A stretch of 64,000 bases of DNA from Amycolatopsis sp. cg9 (GCF_041346945.1 NZ_CP166850.1:9284501-9348500), one strand, 5' to 3'. Shown: positions 33,635-42,373, counted from the first letter of the stretch. Made by a program: numbers and translations. Notes: a model not told the origin generated them from the letters alone.

Positions 33635-34450
33635 GTGCCTGACTCAACCGACGACGCCACCTCGACCAGTACCGAAATCCTCGCTGTCCACGACGGCGGA
33701 GACGGTTGGGGCGTCATCACCACCACAGCACCTGCCGGCGACTACCAGTCCAGCCCTTGCGCTCGCTGCCCGTGGCTGCGCGACTCGCCCGTCGGCGCGT
33801 TCCCACCCGAAGTCTTCCGCCACTCAGCTCGCACGACCTACGACCTGGCCACCCACAAGTTCGGCTGCCATGCCAGCACTCGCGAGCAGCCCAAGACCTG
33901 CGCCGGGTTCTTGCTGCGCGGCGCTGCCCACAACCTCTCGGTCCGCGTCCACGGCCCCGATGCCACCGCCGTCAGCAGCGACCGACCGCTGTACGACAAC
34001 TACCGTGAGATGGCCATCGCCAACGGTGTCCACCCCGACGACCCCGCGCTCCAGCAGTGCCGCGACAGTCGCGCCTACCATGACGACGCCCCCGCCCCTG
34101 CCGGCACTGCACCTCAGCCGCTGGTGCCGCTCGCCCTCGTCCGCGCCACCCGCATCATCCGTGACTACATCGTCGCCAGCGTCGGTGCCGACCACGGCGA
34201 CGAGATGACCAGTCAAGCGCAGCTGCTCGCCAGCCGGCTTGCCGCCCACGGCCTCCTCGCCACCGTCGACACCACGTCCCGCACCGCGACCTCGGCGCCG
34301 GCAGGAGTGATCCGCGCGTTCATCGTCGAGTCGGTCGGCGAGGACAGCGGCGACGACATGACCGAACAAGCCGACCAGCTGTGTCAGCAGCTCGCGGCGG
34401 CCGGCCTTCTCGCCTACGGCACCTACGTACCCGTCACGTTCACGCCATAG
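33635..34450 (+). CDS. DUF6283-like protein with duplicated C-terminal segment
   Basis: 271 residues from GTG 33635 with AAGGGAG at 33620-33626. The N-terminal half has the Cys/Trp motif SSPCARCPWLRDSPVGAFPP, then FRHSARTTYDLATHKFGCHA and KTCAGFLLRGAAHN, matching the pattern of DUF6283 proteins of actinobacteria and their phages; four cysteines and a His suggest a metal site. The C-terminal half contains two copies of one unit: RIIRDYIVASVGADHGDEMT and VIRAFIVESVGEDSGDDMTE, each followed by a helix ending GLLA. The function is unknown. The next 787 bp hold no gene. Confidence 0.7.
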   Translation: MPDSTDDATSTSTEILAVHDGGDGWGVITTTAPAGDYQSSPCARCPWLRDSPVGAFPPEVFRHSARTTYDLATHKFGCHASTREQPKTCAGFLLRGAAHNLSVRVHGPDATAVSSDRPLYDNYREMAIANGVHPDDPALQQCRDSRAYHDDAPAPAGTAPQPLVPLALVRATRIIRDYIVASVGADHGDEMTSQAQLLASRLAAHGLLATVDTTSRTATSAPAGVIRAFIVESVGEDSGDDMTEQADQLCQQLAAAGLLAYGTYVPVTFTP

Positions 34451-34780
34451 GATCTGGTCGGCGGGCATCTCGGCTGCTTAACCAGGCCTCTGAAGCGGGA
34501 CCAGCTGTACAGGCCAACCATCCGCTACGAAGATAGGCGCGGTACCGCCGCAGCAGTCCCGAAGGACCACGCCACCGAAGTGGCGAGCTGCAAAACTCGC
34601 GGCGGCCCGCTGACGCTCCGCCACAAGGCCGATACGAGCCCACGGAGCGTTGTTAGCAGCATACCCGCAGGCCACGAGCCTCACCGCGCACCTGCAGCAC
34701 AGGCCGTCACCGCAGGTCAGGCATCTGCTCCCACTGCACACCGCCAGCGGGAAACCTGTCCATGTACTCGTTGCGTCCGC

Positions 34781-34974
34781 GGGTGGTGGGTGGCCCCGAA
34801 ATTGTATCGGTCGTCCCCCCAAATGCAAGGGCACCCCAAACTGTTTTTGACCGAAAAGCGTGGCCAAAAACAGTTCGAGGCCCCACCCTTGCATTTGGGG
34901 CCCCTACTCCCTAGGTCAGGCATTAAGGGCAGGCCGGGGGCCTGCCCTGGTCGCTTCGAGGCCACCCACCACCC
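34781..34974. repeat. Nested inverted repeat in a 0.8-kb gene-free region
   Basis: Three arm pairs lie inside one another. Outer: 34781-34800 with 34955-34974 (19 of 20 bases, core GGGTGGTGGGTGGCC). Middle: CCCCAAATGCAAGGG (34817-34831) with CCCTTGCATTTGGGG (34886-34900), perfect. Inner: AACTGTTTTTG (34839-34849) with CAAAAACAGTT (34865-34875), perfect. A separate perfect 10-bp hairpin lies at 34926-34948. The whole region 34451-35237 has no protein-like frame and becomes AT-richer toward 35240. The structure could be an origin (replication or transfer), a non-autonomous element with terminal repeats, or a structured RNA. It lies 2.2 kb upstream of the relaxase gene. Confidence 0.7.
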
Positions 34975-35237
34975 ACTCAGCGCGCAGCGGCTCCTACCGC
35001 GCCGACCAGCAGGCGAGCAGGTGCGACCAGCAAGCTACATCCACGGCACGCAACCGGCCCGAAAGCAAATTCGACCACGCGCCCTAATCGGCCGCCAGAA
35101 TTGGCCGAAAAAGCCTGGCAGGAAACGCTATTTTCACTGGAATCGACACCAACGGTCGGGTAATATCGAAATTGCAAGGCGATCGGGACTGCAAACCCGA
35201 GAGACCTCACGAATCCGATACATGAAAGTTGGATATC

Positions 35238-36503
35238 ATGTTTTCGACCATTCACCGTAAGCACCGTCAGAACATCGACCGCGCCGTACAGTTCCTGCAG
35301 GCCGAACACCCGCGCGTGCGGTCCGCGCTCACCGAGCTGCGCCACGTGTTCACCGACAGCGGGGAGAACCCACCCGCAATCCTCGCCGCGTGCGCCACGC
35401 TGCTCAACACCGATGACGCGATCAGCCCGGACGTCCTCGCCGCCGTGCGTAACGTCCACGCCGAGTGGGACAGCTACGGCGAGACCGAGCGCGAGCTGTT
35501 CAACCGGTGCGTCTACAGCAGCGAGACCCGCCGTAGCGTCGCGGTGACCGAGGTCAACGACGTCACGGTGATGCTGCGTGCACAGCCGCCGCGTATCGCC
35601 GACGCGCTCAACGGGTTGCGATGGCTCAACGCCGCCACCGGATACAACCAGCAGCACGCGTTCACCGCGTGCGCCACTCTGCTCAAGAACCCCAGCGCCA
35701 CCCACCCCGCCATCGTCGAAGCCATCCAGACCGCCTACCGGCTGTGGCCGACCCTCGCCGACGACATGCGCACCCTGGTGATGACGTGCGTGTACGCCAG
35801 CAAGGCCCGCGCCGAGCACGCCCGCGCCCGCACCGCCGCCCGGCAGCAGGCCATCACCGCCGAAACGGCCGAGCCGCACCGGTGCGGAAGCTGTGACGGC
35901 AACCTCGCCGACACGCCAGAACTCCCGTACTGCTCCGATGCCTGCCGCCGGGAAGCCGAATCGGCGCAGCACCCCATGCCCGGCGAGCACACCGCCGCCG
36001 AGGAACCGGCCGAGCCCGCCACCACGGCCGACATCCCCGAACCCGCCGCCCAGGCGAAGCCGAACACCCAGCGCGCCGCGAAGGCCGAACGCGAGCCGAT
36101 CGAGAAGAAGGCGGACAGCCGTTACGTCGTCGGCGAAGTCGAAGCGCAGTATGACGAGAAGTGGCGCCAGATTCAGCAGGCGATCCCGGCCGCTGGTCTC
36201 GTGCGCAAGGACGAGCGCGGGGTGGACCTCTACGAGCAGGAGCGCCAGCGTCACGCCGACCTGGACGACAGCAGCGACACCGCTAGCGACTTGACCGGCT
36301 ATGCCCTGTCCGATGAGGACTATGAGCGGCTTGCCTTGCTCCCGGTCGCGCCGGGTGGGTTGTGCGTGGCGTGCAACCTGGAACGCACCCCGACCGAGCA
36401 GCGCGCCGAGGGCGCCGACGACCGATGCGAGATGTGCCGGGACCGGAACATGGCACCGCTGGTGACGTTCACGCCGTCGCGCGAACTCGCCGCCGTCGCC
36501 TGA
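35238..36503 (+). CDS. Zinc-binding protein with an internal duplication, 421 residues
   Basis: ATG 35238, with GAAAG nine bases upstream; a TTG at 35229 would add three residues. Residues about 25-99 and 106-190 are two copies of one helical unit, aligning as ALTELRHVFTDSGE / ALNGLRWLNAATGY, then AACATLL / TACATLL, and FNRCVYSSETR / VMTCVYASKAR. Around residue 215 a zinc-ribbon-like element follows (CGSCDGN, then YCSDACRR), and the C-terminus has CVACNLERT and CEMCRDRN, a second four-Cys site. The linker between is Pro/Ala/Glu-rich. I do not recognise the family. Upstream DNA is AT-richer than average. It precedes the relaxase region and might be a DNA- or RNA-binding factor of the element. 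Confidence 0.75.
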   Translation: MFSTIHRKHRQNIDRAVQFLQAEHPRVRSALTELRHVFTDSGENPPAILAACATLLNTDDAISPDVLAAVRNVHAEWDSYGETERELFNRCVYSSETRRSVAVTEVNDVTVMLRAQPPRIADALNGLRWLNAATGYNQQHAFTACATLLKNPSATHPAIVEAIQTAYRLWPTLADDMRTLVMTCVYASKARAEHARARTAARQQAITAETAEPHRCGSCDGNLADTPELPYCSDACRREAESAQHPMPGEHTAAEEPAEPATTADIPEPAAQAKPNTQRAAKAEREPIEKKADSRYVVGEVEAQYDEKWRQIQQAIPAAGLVRKDERGVDLYEQERQRHADLDDSSDTASDLTGYALSDEDYERLALLPVAPGGLCVACNLERTPTEQRAEGADDRCEMCRDRNMAPLVTFTPSRELAAVA

Positions 36504-36515
36504 CCACCCCCCGCA

Positions 36516-36546
36516 GGCGGGGGCACCCGGACCGGGTTCCCCCGCC
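36516..36546 (+). terminator. Hairpin after the zinc-binding protein gene
   Basis: GGCGGGGGCACCC (36516-36528) pairs with GGGTTCCCCCGCC (36534-36546), 12 of 13 bases, 5-nt loop. It lies between the stop at 36503 and the ribosome site of the small gene at 36572. Confidence 0.5.
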
Positions 36547-36571
36547 CCACCCCAGTCCAGGAGCCACCACC

Positions 36572-36793
36572 GTGCGCACCTTCGCCGAAATTCTCGCCGA
36601 CATCGACCACGAGCTTGCCGCCGCCGACACGATCCCGACCGACGCACCCGCTTCCGTCGCGGCTTTCCTGCGCGAGCTACTCGCCCGCCACGTCCGAACA
36701 CATCCCGCGCAGAATGGCAACGCAGTCGACGTCGTGCCCGCCGCCGCCATCCGGCTAGAGCTGGACTACCTCACGCGGTACGGCCAGCTCTAA
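36572..36793 (+). CDS. Small hypothetical protein, 73 residues
   Basis: GTG 36572 with CAGGAG at 36558-36563. The product begins MRTFAEILADIDHELAAADT, continues SVAAFLRELLARHVRTHPAQ and ends in a helix with a Tyr (AAIRLELDYLTRYGQL). It is a soluble, helical, acidic protein without recognised motifs. It ends 15 bp before a near-perfect intrinsic hairpin, so it is the last gene of its transcript. It may be co-expressed with the zinc-binding protein upstream. Function unknown. Confidence 0.65.
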   Translation: MRTFAEILADIDHELAAADTIPTDAPASVAAFLRELLARHVRTHPAQNGNAVDVVPAAAIRLELDYLTRYGQL

Positions 36794-36808
36794 GCACCGT
36801 TCCCCTCC

Positions 36809-36844
36809 AAAGCGGCCGCCGATCTTGCGATCGGCGGCCGCTTT
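36809..36844 (+). terminator. Strong intrinsic terminator
   Basis: A perfect 16-bp stem, AAAGCGGCCGCCGATC (36809-36824) with GATCGGCGGCCGCTTT (36829-36844), loop TTGC, with the right arm ending in TTT. The A/U ends make it functional in both directions. It isolates the relaxase gene from upstream transcription. Confidence 0.8.
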
Positions 36845-36929
36845 CGTGTGCCCTGACATCCGGGAACCGCGCAGGCGCCGGCAGACGGCGCCCGGGGCGC
36901 CTTAATGCAGGCGCCGGCGCTCGACCCGA

Positions 36930-37080
36930 AACGTCCGTCGCCACCAGCCCCGCCCCACCAACCCCACCCGCCCGCCACCCACCACCACACCCCACCCCGC
37001 ACCATCCCCACCATCCACTCACCCCGCCCACCACGCCGCAACTACCACCACCTCACCCAACCCACCCCTACCCCGCACAC
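36930..37080 (+). other. C/A-rich, almost G-free tract before the relaxase gene
   Basis: About 150 bases composed nearly only of C, A and some T on the plus strand (repeated CCACC, ACCCC, CCCAC units), a sharp departure from the G/C-balanced surroundings. It lies just upstream of the relaxase gene and just after a short direct repeat of GCAGGCGCCGGC (36870-36881 and 36904-36915). Such strand asymmetry fits a transfer or single-strand initiation region, or a Rho-loading RNA. No nick-site consensus could be recognised. Confidence 0.5.
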
Positions 37081-37132
37081 AGCACGTCTTGCAGACGATC
37101 TGAACCGGGTGGGCTTCGCCGGATTTTCGGCG

Positions 37133-37150
37133 TAGTCTGGTGTGGACATG
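37133..37150 (+). promoter_or_regulatory. Possible -10 element for a leaderless relaxase transcript
   Basis: TAGTCT (37133-37138) fits the actinobacterial TANNNT -10 pattern and lies 9 bases before ATG 37148. No Shine-Dalgarno sequence precedes any of the candidate starts (GTG 37142, ATG 37148, ATG 37151). A leaderless mRNA, common in actinobacteria, would explain both facts. No clear -35 was seen. Confidence 0.35.
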
Positions 37151-40100
37151 ATGGGCTTGCGAAAGCTGAGCCCTGGTGGTCATGAGTATCTCACGAATAC
37201 GGTGGCGTGCGCCGATCGCAGCCGTGAGCTCGCGCCCGGCGAGCTGTTAAGTGACTACTACCTCTCCCGTGGTTACCCGGCAGGCCAATGGTTCGGCGCC
37301 GGAGCAGAGCACTTAGGACTCTCCGGCGTGGTCACCCCTGCCCAGCTGAACGCCCTCTTCGGCGAAGGCCGGCACCCGAACGCCGACGCCATCGAAGCCG
37401 AGATGATCGCCGACGGAGCCACCGCCGCAGAAGCCTTGAAGGCGACTAGGTTGGGTCGGCGGTTCCCGCAGTACTCCGCACTGGATCATCTGCGTTCCCA
37501 GGTATCGCAGGCGTACAAGGACCACAACCGTCTGCACGGGCGTCCGATCGGCGCGCCGATCTCCGCGGCCAAGCGCGCCGAACTGCGCCGCGGCGTCCAG
37601 ATCCAGGCCTACCGCAAAGCGCATGATGGCAAGGGCCCGGCGAGCGACAAGGAGCTGAACGGATGGCTGGCCGAGCAGAAACGGAACCTCAAGTCTGCAG
37701 TCTCCGGCGTTGAGGCCGTGTTCAGCTACGACAAGACCCTCTCTATCGCGTGGGCGGCTGCGTCGCCGGCCGGACGGAAGCGCATTGTCGGTATGGCCCG
37801 CCAGGCCGCCCTGGACACCGTGACCTACATGGAACGCAACATCGCCTACACCCGCCGCGGCAACATGGGCGAGGCCCAGGTCGACGTCAACGGGCTCACC
37901 GCGGCGATGTTCGAGCACTGGGACTCCCGCGCCGGCGACCCGCACCTGCACTTTCATGTGCTGATCTCCTCGAAGGTGCAGCGCAGCGACGACGGTGAAT
38001 GGACTGCGCTCGACCTGCGCACCATGTTCGCCGCGACGGTCACCGCGTCGGAGTACTTCGACAACCGCCTGCGCGACCTGTTCCGTGAGCAAGGCGCGTC
38101 CTGGGTGCAGCGCGGCGCCGAAGGCGTGGACATGAAACGCCTGGTCTGGCAGCTCGAAGGTGTCCCGGTCGAGCTGGTGAAGCTGTTCTCCCAGCGGCAT
38201 CGCCAGTTCGAGGCCGCGCGCGCGAAGCGCATCGTCGAGTTCCGGGCCCAGCACGGGAAGGAGCCGACACCGAAGGACATCTTCGCCATCGACCGCGCGG
38301 CCCAGTACGACAACCGCCCCGGCAAACAGCCCCCGAAGACGCTGCCGGAACATCTGAAAGCGTGGCGCGAGCACGCGCTCAGCATCATGCCCGCGAAAGT
38401 TCTGGACACGCTCGCCGACCGCGTGTTCCTCACCGGACGCGCGGAACCCGATGCCTTCGACATCGCCAAACTGGCACAGTTGACGCGGGATGTGTTGTCG
38501 GACAACTACAGCCACTTCTCGTGGTGGAACCTCGCCGCCGAAGCGCACCGCCAGACCGCGCACCTGACGGTGCCGGTGGACAAGCGCGAGCAGCTTGTCG
38601 ACGACGTCGTCGACACCATCCTCGCCCAGCCCGACACCCTCGCTCTGGTCGGCCCGACCGCGGTCAACGAGCCAGCCTCGTCGCGCCGCCGCGACGGCGA
38701 GTCGGTGTTCGTGGAACACCACTCAACCCGCTACACCTCCACCGCCACCCTCGCCGCCGAGGGCGACCTGGTCGCCTGGGCCCGCCGCGGTGGCGGCCAT
38801 CGCCTGCGCGTGGACACTGTGGAGAAGGCCCTCGCCGGTCAGGGATTGAACACCGGGCAGACCGAGATGGTACGCCAGTTCGCCCGCTCCGGACGGCGCC
38901 TGCAGCTCGCCTTGGCGCCCGCCGGGGCCGGGAAGACCTCGGCGATGAAAGTCCTGGCCACGGCGTGGCGGCGCACCGGGCACCGCGTCTACGCCTTCGG
39001 ACCGTCTGCCCGGGCGGCGCAGGAGCTCGGATCCTCGATCGGAGCGAAGCCGCACACGCTGCACCAGCTGACCACCGCACTGAAGCTCGGGTTCGCCCAC
39101 CGTGCCTTCCCGATGGAAGCCGGGGACCTCGTAATCGTCGACGAAGCGGCGATGGCCGGCACCCACACACTGATCAAGGTCGTGACATACGCGCTGACCA
39201 ACGGCGCCGACGTGCGCCTCATTGGCGACGACGCGCAGCTGGCCGCCGTCGAGGCCGGCGGAGCGATCCGGCTGATCGCCCACGACGTCGGCGCTGTCCG
39301 GTTCACCGAGATCGTGCGGTTCCGCGGCGAAGACCGCGAGGACCAAGCCGCGGCGTCGTTGCAGATCCGGGCCGCAAGCCCGGCAGGGCTCGAGTACTAC
39401 TTCGACCGCTGCCGGGTCTCCGGCGGGTCATTGGAGACGATGCGTGACGCCGCCCGCTCACGGTGGCAGGCCGATCTCGACGCCGGCGTCCAGTCGCTGC
39501 TGATCGTGCCGACCAACGAGGACACCGTCGCGCTGAACATCGACGCCCGCGAACGACGCCTCACCCTTGGCTTGGTCGACCGCGGGCGGGAAGTGGAGCT
39601 GCACGACGCCACCACCGCCGGTGCCGGAGACTGGGTCGTCACCCGGCACAACCAACGCCTCTTGTCGCTGTTCGGCGGGAAGGACTTCGTCAAGAACGGC
39701 GACGTGTGGACCGTGACCGACGTGCACGCCAACGGCAAGATCACCGTCCAGAACCGCGTCCACAAGGCCGCGATCACGCTGCCGGCCGAGTACGTCCAGG
39801 CCCACGTCGAGCTCGCCTACGCCGCCACCATCAATCGGGTGCAGGGCATGACCAGCACCGGCAACGCCCACCTACTGGTGCCGCCGACGATGACCCGCGA
39901 GCAGTTCTACCCCGGCATCACCCGCGCCATGCACGCCAACTTCATGTACGTGGTCACCCACCACCACGTCATCGACCAGCACCGCGAAACCCCCGAACCC
40001 GTCTCGGCACGGTCGGTGCTGACCGGGGTGCTGAACCACTCTGGCGCTGAGGTCTCGGCGACCGAGACCTTGCGGGAGGCCCAGGACGCGGCGGTGTCGA

Positions 40101-42253
40101 TGGGCACGCTGGTGCTGCGCTACAACTACACCGCCACCTACCGCGACGAGGAACGCTACCGCGCCATCCTCACCCGTCACGCCCCCTCCACCGTCGATCT
40201 CGACAGTGAGCCGGCGCTGATTCAGACGCTGCGTAACGCCCATGACCTCGGCTGGGAACCCGACCCGCTCGTCGCCGCGGTCATGCGCTGGCGCCAGTCC
40301 CTCGATGACGCCGAGAACCCCGGTGCGGCACTGCAGGCCCGGATCACGACACATCTTCAACGCCGCACCCCACCGTCGCCGACCGCCCCACCACAGCCCG
40401 CGGACGTGACTCGCTGGCGGGGCATCGTCGATGCGATCGCCCCGCACGCGGCCGTCGAAGACCCGGAATGGGAGAAGATCTGGGTTCGCGCGGCTGGTGC
40501 GCTGGCGGTCGGGTTCGACGTCGACGCCGCGCTGACCGTGGTCGCTCATCAGCTCGCCGCGCGTGCGGTGGTGCCGGATCCAATGCCGGATGACCGGTAC
40601 GCCGACGCCGCTCTCGCTGCCGAACTGGAGCGCCGACGTGAGCGTGGCGAAGCCCATCAGCGGGCTGTTCCCTGGCTGGCCCGCCCCGACTTCGCCCACG
40701 TCCGCCACTATCCGGGGCACGCCGAGTACCTGCATGAGATGAACATCGCGATCGCCGAGCGTCTCGAGCACCTGCGCGCTGCGGTGATCCGCGATCAGCC
40801 GGAATGGGTCTCGGGGCTCGGGCAGCGGCCGGACAACCCGATCGCGGCCGAGGACTGGGACGACCTGGTCGGCCTGGTCGCGGGCTACCGCGAGACGTTT
40901 CGCATCGAAAGTGAGGCGCCGCTGGGCGTAAAACCTGGCAGCCACGGCGCGAGGGCACGCGCCTGGCGCAGCCTGAGCGAGCGCTGGAAGTCCTTCGGCC
41001 GGGCGCATGCGCCAGCCCCGTCCGCACCCACCGGGCCTCGCAATGCGGCTCGAACGACCGCGCTGGACGAGGTGTTCGCCGAGTTCGATCACGTCGAGGA
41101 ACGTGTCGTCCTTGAGCCGTTGAACGTGCTCGTTCGCCGCTACGAGCTGCTGGCGCGTGACGGTGATGAGGATCGCTACCTCGACGTGCTAGCCCGCTAC
41201 GTCCCCAACGCGGTCAACGCCGGCGCCGAACCGGCCGCGTTGGCGGCGCTGGCTCGCGCGCAGGACCGCGGGTGGCAGGCCGAACGCATCGTCCGCGACC
41301 TGGTCGACGACCGCGGGTTCAGCTGGGCCCAGGATGCCGCGGCGGTGCTCGCCAAGCGGGTCAACGACCACGTCCGGACCCATGACGCGCCCGCCAGGAT
41401 CGCCCCGGCGAGCGACGAGCAGATCGTCCGCTGGCAGCAGATCGTCGCCGCGCACCTGCCCGACGCCGCGGTGACCGAACAGCGGTGGGGCATCGTGTGG
41501 CGCCACGCCGCCGGCGGCGCCATCCGCGGACTCGACCCCGACACCGCGCTCACCGACGCAGTCCGCCTCGTTGCCGCGACAGCGACCGGTGCCGAGTACT
41601 CCGCCCCCCGCGAGACTGGCGTGGCGCTCGTCAGTGCGCTCGTGCGCCAGCACGACGCCAGCGCCGGGCACCACTCCGCCCTGCCGTGGCAGGCCCAGCC
41701 CGATCTCGCGCACGCGGCGAACCCTCACAGTTCGCTGGAGCGGCTGGCGACGCTGAACGCGGAGATCACCGCGAGAACAGAGCAGCTGCGAGACCAAGCG
41801 GTGCGGGAGCAACCGCCGTGGCTTGCACGCTTCGGTGCCCGCCCCGACGATGCCGCACTCGCGCGGCAGTGGGACCAGGTCGTCGGGCTCGCTGCGGCGT
41901 ATCGTGAAACCTACGGCATCACGACTGCCGATGCTGCCTCCCCGCTCGGCAACCCACCGCCCGGCAACGACCTTCGCGCCGACGCCTGGCGAGACATCAC
42001 CCGGCAATGGAGGCACCTGATGACCACACCTGACCGCGAAGACGCGGCATCGGACGTCATGCTGACCCAAGAGTCCTTGCGCGACGCCGCCAACGTCTAC
42101 GCCGCACGCTTCTTTGCCACCGAAAAGGAAGAGGCAGAGGACACCGAAGCGGACACCGCCGCGGCCGAGCGGCGTACCGAACTGGAAGAAGAACTGATCG
42201 ACGGCCATGACCACGGCTACGGCGAAGGCTCTCACCGCGGACTCAGCTACTGA
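37148..42253 (+). CDS. traA: MobF-type conjugative relaxase-helicase
   Basis: About 1,700 residues; start uncertain among GTG 37142, ATG 37148 and ATG 37151. The N-terminal TrwC/TraI relaxase domain shows VFSYDKTLSIAWA near residue 195 and the metal-binding three-His motif in DPHLHFHVLIS near 266. Tyrosines for the nicking reaction are in the first 50 residues (LSDYYLSRGYPAGQW). A RecD-like helicase follows: LALAPAGAGKTSAMKVL (Walker A, about 595), DLVIVDEAAMAG (Walker B, about 665), and TINRVQGMTSTGNAH (motif near 900). The C-terminus holds two copies of a roughly 285-residue unit (about 1000-1285 and 1340-1625), aligning as ERYRAILTRHAP / DRYLDVLARYVP and VAGYRETFRI / AAAYRETYGI. It would nick oriT, stay bound to the 5' end and unwind the strand for transfer. 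Confidence 0.93.
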   Translation: MMGLRKLSPGGHEYLTNTVACADRSRELAPGELLSDYYLSRGYPAGQWFGAGAEHLGLSGVVTPAQLNALFGEGRHPNADAIEAEMIADGATAAEALKATRLGRRFPQYSALDHLRSQVSQAYKDHNRLHGRPIGAPISAAKRAELRRGVQIQAYRKAHDGKGPASDKELNGWLAEQKRNLKSAVSGVEAVFSYDKTLSIAWAAASPAGRKRIVGMARQAALDTVTYMERNIAYTRRGNMGEAQVDVNGLTAAMFEHWDSRAGDPHLHFHVLISSKVQRSDDGEWTALDLRTMFAATVTASEYFDNRLRDLFREQGASWVQRGAEGVDMKRLVWQLEGVPVELVKLFSQRHRQFEAARAKRIVEFRAQHGKEPTPKDIFAIDRAAQYDNRPGKQPPKTLPEHLKAWREHALSIMPAKVLDTLADRVFLTGRAEPDAFDIAKLAQLTRDVLSDNYSHFSWWNLAAEAHRQTAHLTVPVDKREQLVDDVVDTILAQPDTLALVGPTAVNEPASSRRRDGESVFVEHHSTRYTSTATLAAEGDLVAWARRGGGHRLRVDTVEKALAGQGLNTGQTEMVRQFARSGRRLQLALAPAGAGKTSAMKVLATAWRRTGHRVYAFGPSARAAQELGSSIGAKPHTLHQLTTALKLGFAHRAFPMEAGDLVIVDEAAMAGTHTLIKVVTYALTNGADVRLIGDDAQLAAVEAGGAIRLIAHDVGAVRFTEIVRFRGEDREDQAAASLQIRAASPAGLEYYFDRCRVSGGSLETMRDAARSRWQADLDAGVQSLLIVPTNEDTVALNIDARERRLTLGLVDRGREVELHDATTAGAGDWVVTRHNQRLLSLFGGKDFVKNGDVWTVTDVHANGKITVQNRVHKAAITLPAEYVQAHVELAYAATINRVQGMTSTGNAHLLVPPTMTREQFYPGITRAMHANFMYVVTHHHVIDQHRETPEPVSARSVLTGVLNHSGAEVSATETLREAQDAAVSMGTLVLRYNYTATYRDEERYRAILTRHAPSTVDLDSEPALIQTLRNAHDLGWEPDPLVAAVMRWRQSLDDAENPGAALQARITTHLQRRTPPSPTAPPQPADVTRWRGIVDAIAPHAAVEDPEWEKIWVRAAGALAVGFDVDAALTVVAHQLAARAVVPDPMPDDRYADAALAAELERRRERGEAHQRAVPWLARPDFAHVRHYPGHAEYLHEMNIAIAERLEHLRAAVIRDQPEWVSGLGQRPDNPIAAEDWDDLVGLVAGYRETFRIESEAPLGVKPGSHGARARAWRSLSERWKSFGRAHAPAPSAPTGPRNAARTTALDEVFAEFDHVEERVVLEPLNVLVRRYELLARDGDEDRYLDVLARYVPNAVNAGAEPAALAALARAQDRGWQAERIVRDLVDDRGFSWAQDAAAVLAKRVNDHVRTHDAPARIAPASDEQIVRWQQIVAAHLPDAAVTEQRWGIVWRHAAGGAIRGLDPDTALTDAVRLVAATATGAEYSAPRETGVALVSALVRQHDASAGHHSALPWQAQPDLAHAANPHSSLERLATLNAEITARTEQLRDQAVREQPPWLARFGARPDDAALARQWDQVVGLAAAYRETYGITTADAASPLGNPPPGNDLRADAWRDITRQWRHLMTTPDREDAASDVMLTQESLRDAANVYAARFFATEKEEAEDTEADTAAAERRTELEEELIDGHDHGYGEGSHRGLSY

Positions 42254-42373
42254 GCTGGCACCGAACGACATCCGGCGAAGACAACCATGAATCGTTCACG
42301 TGGCCGTCTCCGCCAGACGTCGCTCTCCTGCAGTCTGTCCCGATGCTATTTCAGCGTCGTCACCTGGCCGTCA

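Noticed and set aside
34580..35260. A 226-codon plus-strand frame across the nested inverted repeat
   Set aside because: No ribosome site, irregular composition, and it runs through the repeat arms; the region is better seen as non-coding.
36905..37135. A small frame of Pro/His/Thr repeats before traA
   Set aside because: It is only the translation of the G-poor tract (PHHTPPRTIPT-like), with no start site or conservation signal.
37313..38722. A 469-codon minus-strand frame inside traA
   Set aside because: It mirrors relaxase codons; the relaxase three-His motif on the plus strand fixes the true frame.
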